From positions 1 through 41,783 of the forward strand of contig NZ_KE386582.1 in NCBI RefSeq assembly GCF_000427785.1: 41,783 nt of DNA. The letters are read 5' to 3'. Positions within the stretch are counted from its first letter, which is position 1; each line of letters begins with the position of its first letter. Below the pieces are notes generated by a model. It saw only the letters and a program-made list of their open reading frames with translations, was not told the origin of the DNA and searched no databases. Shown here in pieces: positions 1 to 7,674 of this stretch. The translations under genes were made by a program, and so were the position numbers. The stretch comes from Massilia alkalitolerans DSM 17462 (GTDB lineage: Bacteria > Pseudomonadota > Gammaproteobacteria > Burkholderiales > Burkholderiaceae_D).

Positions 1-130
1 GCCGGATACTCAGCGCATCCGCGCTCGCCAGCGCCTGTTCGATCCATTCAGTAGGAAGATGCTCACCCAACCTTGTCCAGTCGGGAGCTTCGAGATGATT
101 TGCTAGAAAATGAAGAGTGTCATCGAACAT
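1..130 (-). CDS. IS4-family transposase, N-terminal fragment (runs off window)
   Basis: Reading from the ATG at 130 toward base 1 gives 43 codons without a stop. The product contains LPTEWIEQALASADALSIR, which resembles the N-terminal domain of IS4 transposases (the 'LPxEWIEQAL...SIRRRRLP' region). The DDE catalytic domain would lie outside the window, so intactness cannot be judged. The inverted-repeat end at 210 leaves an 80-bp leader, a normal distance for this family. No strong ribosome binding site is seen before the ATG, which fits the low expression usual for transposases. Confidence 0.75.
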   Translation of the reverse strand, partial: MFDDTLHFLANHLEAPDWTRLGEHLPTEWIEQALASADALSIR

Positions 131-171
131 GGCGACGAAGGTTAACAGCGATGCGCAACGTTTACAACGAC

Positions 172-208
172 AAAATAAAAATGCCGTTCAGTCTTAACTG
201 AACGGCAT
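172..208 (-). terminator. Rho-independent terminator-like hairpin inside the IS end
   Basis: An 11-bp perfect stem (ATGCCGTTCAG / CTGAACGGCAT) with a 6-nt loop is followed on the minus strand by TTTTATTTTG. The 5' arm is part of the IS terminal repeat. The hairpin should stop transcription entering the IS from the porin side, before the transposase gene. Confidence 0.75.
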
Positions 209-209
209 T

Positions 210-225
210 ACGCCCCGGAGGGCGT
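210..225 (-). terminator. Porin terminator stem, apparently severed from its T-tract
   Basis: ACGCCC-TCCG-GGGCGT on the minus strand is a 6-bp GC-rich stem with a tetraloop, 24 bp after the porin stop codon. The expected U-run is absent because the IS end begins at the last base of the stem. It is probably the original porin terminator, split by the insertion. Confidence 0.5.
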
Positions 226-248
226 CTTTCTGTTCTGGTAACAGTGAC

Positions 249-1529
249 TCAGAAACGGTGGCGGATGCCGACCTGCAGTGCGCGGCCGTCTGCGCCCGGG
301 GTTTCGGTGAAGCCGCCCGGGTTGCCCGAGGTGCCCGGCGAGTACTGTGCCAGGCCCTTGTTCTTGATGAAGGCCGCGACGGTGTACAGGTCGGTGCGCT
401 TCGACAGGAAGTGGTCGTAGCCGATTGCGTACAGGTTGGCGTCGCTGTTGGTGACGGTGCGGTCGTTCTGGTGCGCGTACTGGGCCATGATGCGGCCGCT
501 GCCGATCTTGTAGTGTGCGCCCACCTGGTAGCTGTTGGCGTCCTGCTGGGTGTTGTTGCGCAGCGCGTTCACGAAGATGGTGCGCAGCTGGCCCTGGACG
601 GCCGCCGGGATGCCCTGCTGGGTCAGGACCGGGGTCACGCCCTGGTCCCAGCCGGCGGTGTAGTCGGCCATCAGCACCGAGTTGGTGTTGCGCTGGCTGT
701 GGAAGCCGGCGAACAGTTTCCAGGTCTCGTTCAGCTGGTAGGAGCCGCCCACGGTGGTGGTGCGCAGGCTCGGACGGTTCTGCTGGTCGTAGCCGTGGTT
801 GTAGCCGATGCCGACGTCGAAGCCGTTGGCGGTGTAGGTGATGGCGCCGGCGCGGAACTTGTTGTAGCGGCCCAGGTAGCCCGAACCCTTCGGACCGTAC
901 ATCAGCGAGCCGCCGATGCCGTTCGGCAGGGCGATGCGGTACTGGATGGCTTCCTGCGAGCGGATGTCGGCGCCCAGCGCGGTGAAGCCCGCGGTGCCGC
1001 CGGTCACGTGGCCCCAGGTGCCGCCGGTGCCCGATTCGAAGGTGTCGGCCTTGTTGAAGACTTCATAGCCCGGGGTGTACATGCGGCCCAGCAGGACGGC
1101 GCCCACCGGGGTGATCAGGCCGACCATGGCGGTGCGGTCGAACAGGGCGCGTTCCTGGTTGACGGCCGGGCCGCCCGGCGGCTGGATCAGGGATTGCAGG
1201 CGACCCAGGATCGCCGGCGGGATGCCGTTCATGCCGCGCAGCAGGTAGGTGCCCGGATTGTCGTTCATCAGGGTCGGCTGCTGGGTGCCGGTGTCGAGCT
1301 CGACGCGTGCTTCGAGATTGAAGATTGCCTTGTAGCCGTTGCCGAGATCCTCGGTGCCTTTGAAACCGATGCGCGAACCGTCGGCGCCGCCGCTATAGAT
1401 CTTGGTCGGGCCGCCCTTTTGCCACATGACGCCGGCGTCGGCGATACCGTAGATCTGCACGCTGGTCTGCGCGAAGGCCGGGATTGCGAAACAGGTGCCG
1501 AGCAGCGCGGCCAGGATACTTTTCTTCAT
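249..1529 (-). CDS. Gram-negative general porin (outer membrane)
   Basis: A 426-residue trimeric beta-barrel porin of the Burkholderiales Omp32/OpcP type, giving passive diffusion of small solutes across the outer membrane. It has a signal peptide (MKKSILAALLGTCFAIPAFA, cleavage before QTSVQIYG), the family opening 'SVQIYGIADAGV', the 'GFKGTEDLGNGYKAIFNLE' strand region and a C-terminal phenylalanine (VGIRHRF) required for barrel assembly. It is longer than its neighbour because of two Pro/Gly/Gln-rich insertions near residues 95-125 and 295-325, probably extracellular or constriction loops. GGAG lies about 6 nt before the ATG. A tandem second porin lies upstream on the same strand, separated from it by a terminator, so the two are probably transcribed independently. 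Confidence 0.95.
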   Translation of the reverse strand: MKKSILAALLGTCFAIPAFAQTSVQIYGIADAGVMWQKGGPTKIYSGGADGSRIGFKGTEDLGNGYKAIFNLEARVELDTGTQQPTLMNDNPGTYLLRGMNGIPPAILGRLQSLIQPPGGPAVNQERALFDRTAMVGLITPVGAVLLGRMYTPGYEVFNKADTFESGTGGTWGHVTGGTAGFTALGADIRSQEAIQYRIALPNGIGGSLMYGPKGSGYLGRYNKFRAGAITYTANGFDVGIGYNHGYDQQNRPSLRTTTVGGSYQLNETWKLFAGFHSQRNTNSVLMADYTAGWDQGVTPVLTQQGIPAAVQGQLRTIFVNALRNNTQQDANSYQVGAHYKIGSGRIMAQYAHQNDRTVTNSDANLYAIGYDHFLSKRTDLYTVAAFIKNKGLAQYSPGTSGNPGGFTETPGADGRALQVGIRHRF

Positions 1530-1670
1530 TGGGTCTCCATTAATTTTGCGAACGAGCGTTTTGTTACGCGCCTTGCCAATATGCCATTGCTTCAGTGCAC
1601 TGTACAGGCCCCGGATGCAGGAGGCCCCGGCGTCTTGACCGGCGTTGCTTAAAAACTACAAAAACAGGGC

Positions 1671-1705
1671 AAAAAAAGGGCGGGCATGGTTGCCCATGTC
1701 CGCCC
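1671..1705 (-). terminator. Rho-independent terminator of the second porin gene
   Basis: On the minus strand GGGCGGACATGG / CCATGCCCGCCC forms a 12-bp stem (one G-U pair) with a 4-nt loop, followed by a run of seven T. It lies about 40 bp after the stop codon at 1746. Confidence 0.85.
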
Positions 1706-1709
1706 CTTG

Positions 1710-1736
1710 GGAGGACAGGCCGCGGGCCTGTCCTCC
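1710..1736. repeat. Perfect 12-bp inverted repeat after the second porin gene
   Basis: GGAGGACAGGCC - GCG - GGCCTGTCCTCC lies between the porin stop codon and its terminator. There is no adjacent T-run for the minus strand. It may protect the 3' end of the mRNA or act as an auxiliary terminator. Confidence 0.6.
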
Positions 1737-1745
1737 GGATACGGC

Positions 1746-2798
1746 TTAGAACGAGTGATTCACGCCCACGTCGTAGTGGTTGACGGTCGACTGCAGGGCG
1801 TTGATGCCCTTCTTGCGCGACGCATCGACGTACAGGTAGGTGCGCTTCGACAGACTGTATTCATAGCCGAGCGACAGCTGCTTGACCTTCTGCAGGCCGT
1901 CGACGTCCTTCTGACCATAGCCGGCCAGGAACTTGCCCGGACCCATGGTGTAGTTGGCGCCCAGCACCCATGCGGTGGTGTTGGCGTTAGCGAAGCGGTT
2001 GTGTTCCTGGTCCTGCTTCGAGTACAGGCCCATCAGCTTCAGTTCCGGGGTGGCGGAGAACGAGGCGCCGATCGACCAGACCTTCGATTCGATGGCGTTG
2101 CGTTCGTAGCCGGCCATGAAGGCTGCCGGACCGTTGTTGTAGGTGCCGGTGATCGAGAACGGGTTGGCCGATGCTTCGGCGCCCACCGGGTACTGCGGGG
2201 CTGCCGGGGTGCCGCGGCCGATCACGGCCGGGCCGCCGCCGCCTTCCTTGGTGGCGATGGCGGCGTTCAGCTGGAAGCCGCTGGTGACCGGCGAGTTGTA
2301 CCAAACCGCGTTCGAGAAGCGGTTGCTCGAATAGCCCTGCACGTCCAGCGGCTGCGAGCTGTAGCCGGCGACGGCCAGGTCGGTCCAGAAGCCAGCCGGG
2401 CTCGGCGAAGCGTGGAAGGGTTCGAAGGCGCCCACGGTTTCGTGGAACGGGGTCAGGCCGCGGCCGATGCGGACCATGCCGAAGTCGCCTTGCAGGCCGA
2501 CGCGGGTCTGGCCCTGGAACAGCGGACGCTGGGTGCCGTTGTTGCCGATTTCATTGGTGCCGGTGTCCGGCTCGTAACGCATTTCCAGTTGGAACAGTGC
2601 CTTGAGGCCGTTACCCAGTTCTTCAGTGCCCTTGAAACCGAGGGTGTTCGAGGCGCGCTTGCCGATGTTGAGGCTTTCGCCGCTGCGCTTGATGACGCCT
2701 GCGTCGATGGTGCCGTAAATCTGGACCGAGGTTTGTGCGTGCACGGTGCCGGCAGCGAATGCGCCAAGCAGTGCTGCGGCCAGGAGGGAGTGTTTCAT
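1746..2798 (-). CDS. Gram-negative general porin (outer membrane)
   Basis: A 350-residue porin of the same Burkholderiales family as its downstream neighbour and of typical length. The signal peptide MKHSLLAAALLGAFAAGTVHA is followed by QTSVQIYGTIDAG. 'LGFKGTEELGNGLKALFQLEM' and the terminal 'YDVGVNHSF', with its C-terminal Phe, mark the barrel. A good ribosome site (AAGGAAA) lies about 6 nt before the ATG. The 473-bp upstream region separates it from the divergent Sel1 gene and should hold its promoter. Substrate and ion selectivity cannot be read from sequence alone. Confidence 0.95.
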   Translation of the reverse strand: MKHSLLAAALLGAFAAGTVHAQTSVQIYGTIDAGVIKRSGESLNIGKRASNTLGFKGTEELGNGLKALFQLEMRYEPDTGTNEIGNNGTQRPLFQGQTRVGLQGDFGMVRIGRGLTPFHETVGAFEPFHASPSPAGFWTDLAVAGYSSQPLDVQGYSSNRFSNAVWYNSPVTSGFQLNAAIATKEGGGGPAVIGRGTPAAPQYPVGAEASANPFSITGTYNNGPAAFMAGYERNAIESKVWSIGASFSATPELKLMGLYSKQDQEHNRFANANTTAWVLGANYTMGPGKFLAGYGQKDVDGLQKVKQLSLGYEYSLSKRTYLYVDASRKKGINALQSTVNHYDVGVNHSF

Positions 2799-3271
2799 TG
2801 TGTTTCCTTTTTCTTAATTAATTCTCAGCTATCCCGGCATTGCGGCATGAAAAACTGAATGCCCGGATAACTGCACCTTAAATGCTTGACTCGTCAAGAT
2901 TGTCGGTTTTGTCAATTATGAAGGGCGGGGTTGGTCGAAAGCCAATAAATCGAATCGTGCTGTTGTATTTTTGAAACGCAGATCACGAAGATGTAACAAA
3001 TTGCTTCAAAGAAAGCATCGAGCTCATCTATTGGGTAGTTTGCGCCGCCTCAAGGAAGGCCGGGATTCGAGCGGAGCGGCAGCAATGACGCCGTAGACTC
3101 TGCGTCAAACCGAGGTGCGCGGCGACGGCAGGTCGGGAATCCTTGTATATTGGCAAGCTTTTTGGTGTGGGGCCGTCCTGCGGCAGCGCCTGTTCTTGCC
3201 ATCGTTCGAGCGTGATTCCCGCTCCATTCCGCCCGACCGCGCTGGCCGATTTCATACCAAGACAAGCAACA
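2799..3271. other. Intergenic region between porin and Sel1 gene (473 bp)
   Basis: This is the divergent promoter region. It is AT-rich between about 2810 and 3020, next to the porin start, then GC-rich. On the minus strand a TTGACA hexamer lies at 2915-2910, but no good -10 follows at 17 bp. An inverted repeat CTTGAC-TC-GTCAAG at 2885-2898 could be an operator. No convincing gene or RNA was seen. Confidence 0.5.
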
Positions 3272-4888
3272 ATGGCGAACCGCGAAGAACTGGCGATCAT
3301 CCGCAACGCACGTGCCGGGCAGGCCGCTGCCCAGCTCGAGCTGGGCAAGCTCTACCTGTTCGGCAGCGCCGGCCTGCCGCAGAGCCTGCCGACCGCGCTG
3401 CACTGGCTCGAGCGCGCTGCGCGGCAGGAATGCCAGCAGGCCTGGCAACTGATCGGCAACCATATTCCGCTCGCACTGGCCCAGCCCAGCGCCCAGGCCC
3501 TCGCCCCCTGGTACGAGCGCGCCTATGACGACGGCAGCGTGCATGCGGGGCTCGTGTTCGCGCAGCTGGTGCTGGGCGACGGCAGCGCCCCCAACCCCGA
3601 CACCCCCGGATCCATCAAGGCCTTGCGTGCGCTCGAAGATGCCGCCCGCGCCGGCTTTCCCGATGCCCAATGGCTGCTGGCGCGCCGGCGCGATGCCGCA
3701 CCCGGACGGCTGGCCGGCGTCGCTGCCGGTGCCGGTACTGCGCCGGCATCGGCCCAGACCTGGCTGCGGCGTGCGGCCGACAGCGGCGTCGCCGCAGCGC
3801 AGTCCGTGGTGCTCGAGCAGGCCTGGGACGCCGGGCGCTGGGACGACTACCTGGCGCGCGCGCTGCCGCTGGCGCGCACGCTCGTGCGTACGGCCGCCAG
3901 CCAGGATGGCGTGCAGCGGCTGGCGCCGGCCGACATCGCATTGCTGTCGCGCGTCGCGCGCCTGCTCGACGACAGCGCGTTCCACGAAAGCGGGCAAGGC
4001 GAACACGGACCGGTCCGGCATGGCATCACGCCTGCGCCGGGCGAGCCGCTGTGCTTCTGGGAGCTCGCCGCGGCCGAACACGAGCGCCACGCCCAGCTGG
4101 CGATGGGCTTGCGCTGCGCGCGCATGGGTGTCGACGGCCGCCGCATCGCCGGCGGCGGCGGCGCCGCCAATTTCAAGAAGGCGATCCGCTGGCTGACCCT
4201 GGCGGGCGAACAGGGCCTGGCCCAGGCCTGGTATGCCCTGTCGCGCATCTATATCAAGCCCGAGTTCTCGCAACGCAATGTCGCCGATGCCCAGCGCTAC
4301 CTCGAGCGCGCGGCCGAGATGGGCTATCGCGACGCCCAGCTCGAATGCGGGCACAACGCCTGGCGGGCGCGCCGCGAGAACGAAAACAATGACGTCCGCG
4401 CCGCCTACTGGCTGCAGAAGGCGGCCGCCCAGGGTTGCGCCGAGGCGCTGGTGCTGCTGCGCAAGATCGCCCCGCGCCTGGACACGCCCCCCTATGTCGA
4501 GACCGGCAAGCTGCTGGCCGGGCACGAGGAAGCGCTGCAGGCGCACCCGCTGCTGCACGCGCGGCTGGAACTTGCGGCGCTGTTCAGCTTGTCACGGGCG
4601 GAAGCGCTGCTGCTGGACGTGTCCGCCGCCGACCAGGGCCACTGCCTGGTGATCGACATCCGCGCCAGCTACGGACGCAGCAAGCGCCGCCTGGTGCTGG
4701 TCGAGACGGCGCAGGAACGCCATGCGCTCGACCGCGTTGCGCGCCTGTTCGAAGGGATCGATTGCGGGCCGTCGGGGCCGGAAGGGAATTACCGGCAGCG
4801 GCTGTACCGGCTGCGGACCCTGGTTGGCATGCCTGCCAAAGGTGAGGACGAGGGAGATGGGGCGGCGGAGATCGGCCTGGCGGCCTGA
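3272..4888 (+). CDS. Sel1-like repeat (TPR-type) protein
   Basis: A 538-residue protein built from Sel1-like alpha-alpha repeats, a scaffold fold for protein-protein contacts. Repeats are visible near the N-terminus (about residues 12-75, 'AAQLELGKLYLFGSAG', 'ALHWLERAARQ') and more regularly around residues 300-400 ('AIRWLTLAGEQGLAQAWYAL', 'AQRYLERAAEMGYRDAQLE', 'AAYWLQKAAAQGCAEAL'). No signal peptide or membrane helix is evident, so it is probably cytoplasmic. I chose the ATG at 3272 because MANREELAIIRNARAGQAAAQLE begins the first repeat; the frame stays open upstream to 3143 but that part looks non-coding. No strong Shine-Dalgarno precedes it. The partner is unknown. Confidence 0.85.
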   Translation: MANREELAIIRNARAGQAAAQLELGKLYLFGSAGLPQSLPTALHWLERAARQECQQAWQLIGNHIPLALAQPSAQALAPWYERAYDDGSVHAGLVFAQLVLGDGSAPNPDTPGSIKALRALEDAARAGFPDAQWLLARRRDAAPGRLAGVAAGAGTAPASAQTWLRRAADSGVAAAQSVVLEQAWDAGRWDDYLARALPLARTLVRTAASQDGVQRLAPADIALLSRVARLLDDSAFHESGQGEHGPVRHGITPAPGEPLCFWELAAAEHERHAQLAMGLRCARMGVDGRRIAGGGGAANFKKAIRWLTLAGEQGLAQAWYALSRIYIKPEFSQRNVADAQRYLERAAEMGYRDAQLECGHNAWRARRENENNDVRAAYWLQKAAAQGCAEALVLLRKIAPRLDTPPYVETGKLLAGHEEALQAHPLLHARLELAALFSLSRAEALLLDVSAADQGHCLVIDIRASYGRSKRRLVLVETAQERHALDRVARLFEGIDCGPSGPEGNYRQRLYRLRTLVGMPAKGEDEGDGAAEIGLAA

Positions 4889-4931
4889 TCGCGAGGCATG
4901 TCCCGCTCGCAAGGCTTATGCTTCGTTCCGG

Positions 4932-5462
4932 TCACGGGGTCATGGATGCTGGAATGCGATTCCGCTTGGGCAGACTGAACTCCTTCGCTCCGTTATACGG
5001 GGCCTTGAATTCGACGCAGCCATTGCATGGGCGAATATCCTCGAGCGTTGCAATGCGCTGCTCGGTCAATTGCATCCGGCATAGATTGACCGAAAAATTA
5101 TGGATGCTGCCGCCCTGGGTGGCTTCAGTCCGGAGTTTGCATTCGGCGTCGCGGAATGCGATCCATTTGCGCTGTGCAGCTTGCAAGCTGTGCGGCTTGG
5201 CAAGTGCCTTCATCAGCCCTGCATACACCAGGTTCAGGCGGTCGTCGGATTCCTTGGCCTCTCGGTTCATGCACAAGCTCATCTGCAACATGTTTCCGTC
5301 GCCACAATGCTCTTGCTTTTGCTGAGCAATATCTTCCTGTGAAGCTGGTACCTCGGCTGCATTCGCCTGAAAGAAGCAAGCGCACAGCAGGGCAAGCACC
5401 AGAAGGCGCAGCCACGTAACTCCCTGGAGGCCAGCAAGTTCCCACCTTCCTTGCGTCTTCAT
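4932..5462 (-). CDS. Secreted LprI-like (DUF1311) protein
   Basis: A 176-residue exported protein. A hydrophobic stretch (about residues 17-35, LRLLVLALLCACFFQANA) looks like a signal sequence with a long N-terminal region. The mature part has the DUF1311/LprI pattern: 'LNLVYAGLMKAL', then 'LQAAQRKWIAFRDAECKLR', a Gly-Gly segment, a Cys-Arg, and 'LTEQRIATLE'. Conserved cysteines probably form disulfides. LprI of Mycobacterium inhibits lysozyme; in proteobacteria the role is mostly unproven. It is the last gene of a minus-strand run after a small secreted protein (25-bp gap). The tail after residue 140, including CNGC, is extra. Confidence 0.8.
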   Translation of the reverse strand: MKTQGRWELAGLQGVTWLRLLVLALLCACFFQANAAEVPASQEDIAQQKQEHCGDGNMLQMSLCMNREAKESDDRLNLVYAGLMKALAKPHSLQAAQRKWIAFRDAECKLRTEATQGGSIHNFSVNLCRMQLTEQRIATLEDIRPCNGCVEFKAPYNGAKEFSLPKRNRIPASMTP

Positions 5463-5487
5463 GCTTCGGAACCTTTTCTTTATCGTA

Positions 5488-5856
5488 TCAGTGTCGCATT
5501 GTCACCAAAGTCTCGATGACGCAGCCACCGCGCAGCATTGCGTAGCCCATTTCTCCCGCAAGATGGTGCCAGGAATCTCCCCCGGAGTTGAAAGCGACAA
5601 TCTCGTCGCCAGGTCGAAGCCTGGATTTGAAGCTGAGCCACTCGCCATGCATGAAAGCAAACGGGACCTTGGGAAGGTCCGCCCGCTTTTTCAGCATGGC
5701 AGTGGTCTTCTGCATTTCGTTCTTTTCGATCTCTGCGATCGTCAGGGGAGACGATACGGAGTAGGGAGAAGAAAACGTTCCGCACGATTTGAGTGCCGGC
5801 GCAGCCTCGGCCTGGGCGAAAGCGCTTGCGAAAAGGATGAGTAGTAATATGCGCAT
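5488..5856 (-). CDS. Small secreted protein of unknown function
   Basis: A 122-residue protein I do not recognise. It starts with a clear signal peptide (MRILLLILFASAFAQAEA, cleavage before APALKSC), so it is probably periplasmic. The mature part has two cysteines (CGT near the N-terminus, GGCVIET near the C-terminus) that could form one disulfide, and a central 'FMHGEWLSFKSRLRPGDEIVAFNSGGDSWHHLAG' region with a beta-rich look. It lies 54 bp downstream of dapF and 25 bp upstream of the LprI-like gene on the same strand, so co-transcription is likely. Function cannot be assigned. Confidence 0.75.
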   Translation of the reverse strand: MRILLLILFASAFAQAEAAPALKSCGTFSSPYSVSSPLTIAEIEKNEMQKTTAMLKKRADLPKVPFAFMHGEWLSFKSRLRPGDEIVAFNSGGDSWHHLAGEMGYAMLRGGCVIETLVTMRH

Positions 5857-5910
5857 CGACTTCTCCGAATGTGCGCCGGGCCCCGGTCCGAGGTCGGCGC
5901 CAGACCCGTT

Positions 5911-6762
5911 TCAGACCTCGACTTCGCCCTCGAACACGGTCACCGCCGGACCGCTGAGATAGACCGGCTGGCCCACGCCCGCCCAAGCAATGCTGAGCTC
6001 GCCGCCGCGCGCCGACACGCGCACCGGCGAATCGAGCAGGCCGCGCCGGATGCCGGCCACCACGGCCGCGCAGGCCCCGGTGCCGCAGGCCAGGGTCTCG
6101 CCGGCGCCGCGTTCGAACACGCGTAACTTGACGTGGTGGCGGTCCAGCACCTGCATGAAGCCGGCGTTCACCCTCTTCGGGAAGCGCGCATGGGTTTCGA
6201 TGGCCGGGCCCATGCTCTCCACCGGCGCGGTGTCGACATCCTCGACCACCTGCACCGCGTGCGGATTGCCCATCGAGACCACCGACACGAACACGGTCCT
6301 GCCACCCACCGCCAGCGGCCAGGTGCTGTCTTCACCCTCGGCCCGGCCATCCAGGCCGGCGGAATCAAAGGGCACCTCGGCCGGATCGAGTCGCGGCGCG
6401 CCCATGTCCACCGTCACGCTGCCGTCTTCTTCCAGGCGCGGGGCGATGATGCCCTTCATGGTCTCGACCCGGATGCTTTTCTCGCCCGATAAACCCTTGT
6501 CGCTGACGAAGCGGGCAAAGGCGCGCGCGCCGTTGCCGCACTGCTCGACCTCGCCGCCATCGCTGTTGAAGATGCGGTAGCGGAAATCGACGCCCTCGCT
6601 GGTCGGGCGCTCCACCACCAGGATCTGGTCGGCGCCGATGCCGAAACGTCGGTCGGCCAGCCGGCGCCATTCTTCGGTGCTCAAGTTCACGTCCTGGTGG
6701 ATGGCGTCGACGACGATGAAGTCATTGCCCGCGCCGTGCATCTTGGTGAATTTCAGTTTCAT
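5911..6762 (-). CDS. dapF: Diaminopimelate epimerase
   Basis: Converts LL- to meso-diaminopimelate, the precursor of lysine and of the peptidoglycan cross-link, in the cytoplasm. The 283 residues match the usual length. Both catalytic cysteines are visible: one in 'NSDGGEVEQCGNGARAFA' and one in 'ETLACGTGACAAV'. The N-terminal 'MKLKFTKMHGAGNDFIVVD' is the canonical start. It lies 48 bp downstream of two LpxL-like acyltransferase genes on the same strand, an order common in Burkholderiales, so peptidoglycan and lipid A functions are probably co-expressed. Confidence 0.97.
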   Translation of the reverse strand: MKLKFTKMHGAGNDFIVVDAIHQDVNLSTEEWRRLADRRFGIGADQILVVERPTSEGVDFRYRIFNSDGGEVEQCGNGARAFARFVSDKGLSGEKSIRVETMKGIIAPRLEEDGSVTVDMGAPRLDPAEVPFDSAGLDGRAEGEDSTWPLAVGGRTVFVSVVSMGNPHAVQVVEDVDTAPVESMGPAIETHARFPKRVNAGFMQVLDRHHVKLRVFERGAGETLACGTGACAAVVAGIRRGLLDSPVRVSARGGELSIAWAGVGQPVYLSGPAVTVFEGEVEV

Positions 6763-6810
6763 AGGTTCAGTCCAGCTTAATCAAATCCGGAAAGGATTAG
6801 CGCAACTTAA

Positions 6811-7674
6811 TCAGTCGTAGAACGACGGCTCGCCGGGCGGGCGGGTCTTGAAGCGCTTGTGGGTCCAGAAATATTCGGCCGGCGCCTCGCGCACGCGCTC
6901 CTCGATGAAGGCGTTCATGCGGCGGGTCGCCTCGACCATGTCGTCGCCCGGGTAATTTTCCCACGCCGGGTAGAAACGCACACGCCAGCCCTGGTAGTTC
7001 GGCAGGTAGGTGGCGACCACCGGAATCACCTTGGCGCCGGTGGTGGCCGCGATGCGGCCCAGCGCGGTGAGGGTGGCGGCCGGGATGCCGAAGAAGGGCA
7101 CGAACTCGGCATCCTTCTCGCCGAAGTCCATGTCGGGCAGCATGAAGTAGGGGAGGCCGTCGCGCAGCGCGCGCAGGATCGGCTTGATGCCTTCCTTGCG
7201 CGTCACCAGGCGCACCGGGCCGTAGCGTTCGCGGCCATGGCGCAGCAACCTGTCGAAGGCTTCGTTCTTCTGCGGCACGTACATGCTGCACACCGGGATC
7301 ACTCGCGAGGCCACGCCGGCCACGTCGAGGCAGACGAAGTGGGGGCACAGCAGGATGGTCGGGCCCGCTTCCATCTCGGCCTTCGGCACCCCTGGCTCGA
7401 CCTGGATGTAGCTGCGCACGCGCGCTTCCGGCGCCCACCACAGGATCGAACGCTCGAAGATGCTGCGCGCGTAGGCGCGGAAATGCTGCTTCGCGATCGC
7501 GTGGCGTTCGCCCTCCGATTTCTCGGGCATGCACAGGCGCAGATTGGTCAGCGTGATGCGGCGGCGCTTGCCCATGATCAGGAACATCAGGCTGCCGACC
7601 GCTTCGCCCAGGCGTCCGAGGATGGGCAGCGGCAGGAAGTGCAGCAGCCACAAAATACCGAGCAGGAGCCTCAT
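6811..7674 (-). CDS. Lysophospholipid/lipid A acyltransferase, LpxL/HtrB-like
   Basis: A 287-residue inner-membrane acyltransferase of the LpxL/LpxM (HtrB/MsbB) family, which adds a secondary acyl chain to lipid A. An N-terminal membrane anchor (about residues 2-35) is followed by the catalytic HX4D motif (PHFVCLD, His112 and Asp117) and by 'GIKPILRALRDGLPYFMLPDMDFG', the family's substrate-binding block. Its start overlaps the end of the preceding acyltransferase gene by 4 bp (ATGA), so the pair is translationally coupled. The chain length and position it acylates cannot be told from the sequence. Confidence 0.92.
   Translation of the reverse strand: MRLLLGILWLLHFLPLPILGRLGEAVGSLMFLIMGKRRRITLTNLRLCMPEKSEGERHAIAKQHFRAYARSIFERSILWWAPEARVRSYIQVEPGVPKAEMEAGPTILLCPHFVCLDVAGVASRVIPVCSMYVPQKNEAFDRLLRHGRERYGPVRLVTRKEGIKPILRALRDGLPYFMLPDMDFGEKDAEFVPFFGIPAATLTALGRIAATTGAKVIPVVATYLPNYQGWRVRFYPAWENYPGDDMVEATRRMNAFIEERVREAPAEYFWTHKRFKTRPPGEPSFYD

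Larger units (their letters stand above)
1..210 (-). mobile_element. IS4-family insertion sequence, left end (truncated by window)
   Basis: Read on the minus strand from 210 inward, the sequence begins TAATGCCGTTCAGTTAAG. As I recall it, this differs at one base from the 18-bp terminal inverted repeat of E. coli IS4. An open frame starting 80 bp further in encodes the N-terminus of an IS4-type transposase. The other end and the target duplication lie outside the window. The element starts 39 bp beyond the porin stop codon, directly at the base of a terminator-like hairpin. Confidence 0.75.

Noticed and set aside
258..1652. 464-codon plus-strand frame opposite the first porin
   Set aside because: The porin on the minus strand has a signal peptide, conserved strands and a ribosome site; the plus-strand product is low-complexity Val/Ala/Gly/Asp.
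1710..1736. Second terminator for the porin gene
   Set aside because: A perfect hairpin, but it lacks a T-run; the next hairpin (1671-1705) has one and is the better terminator. Kept only as an inverted repeat.
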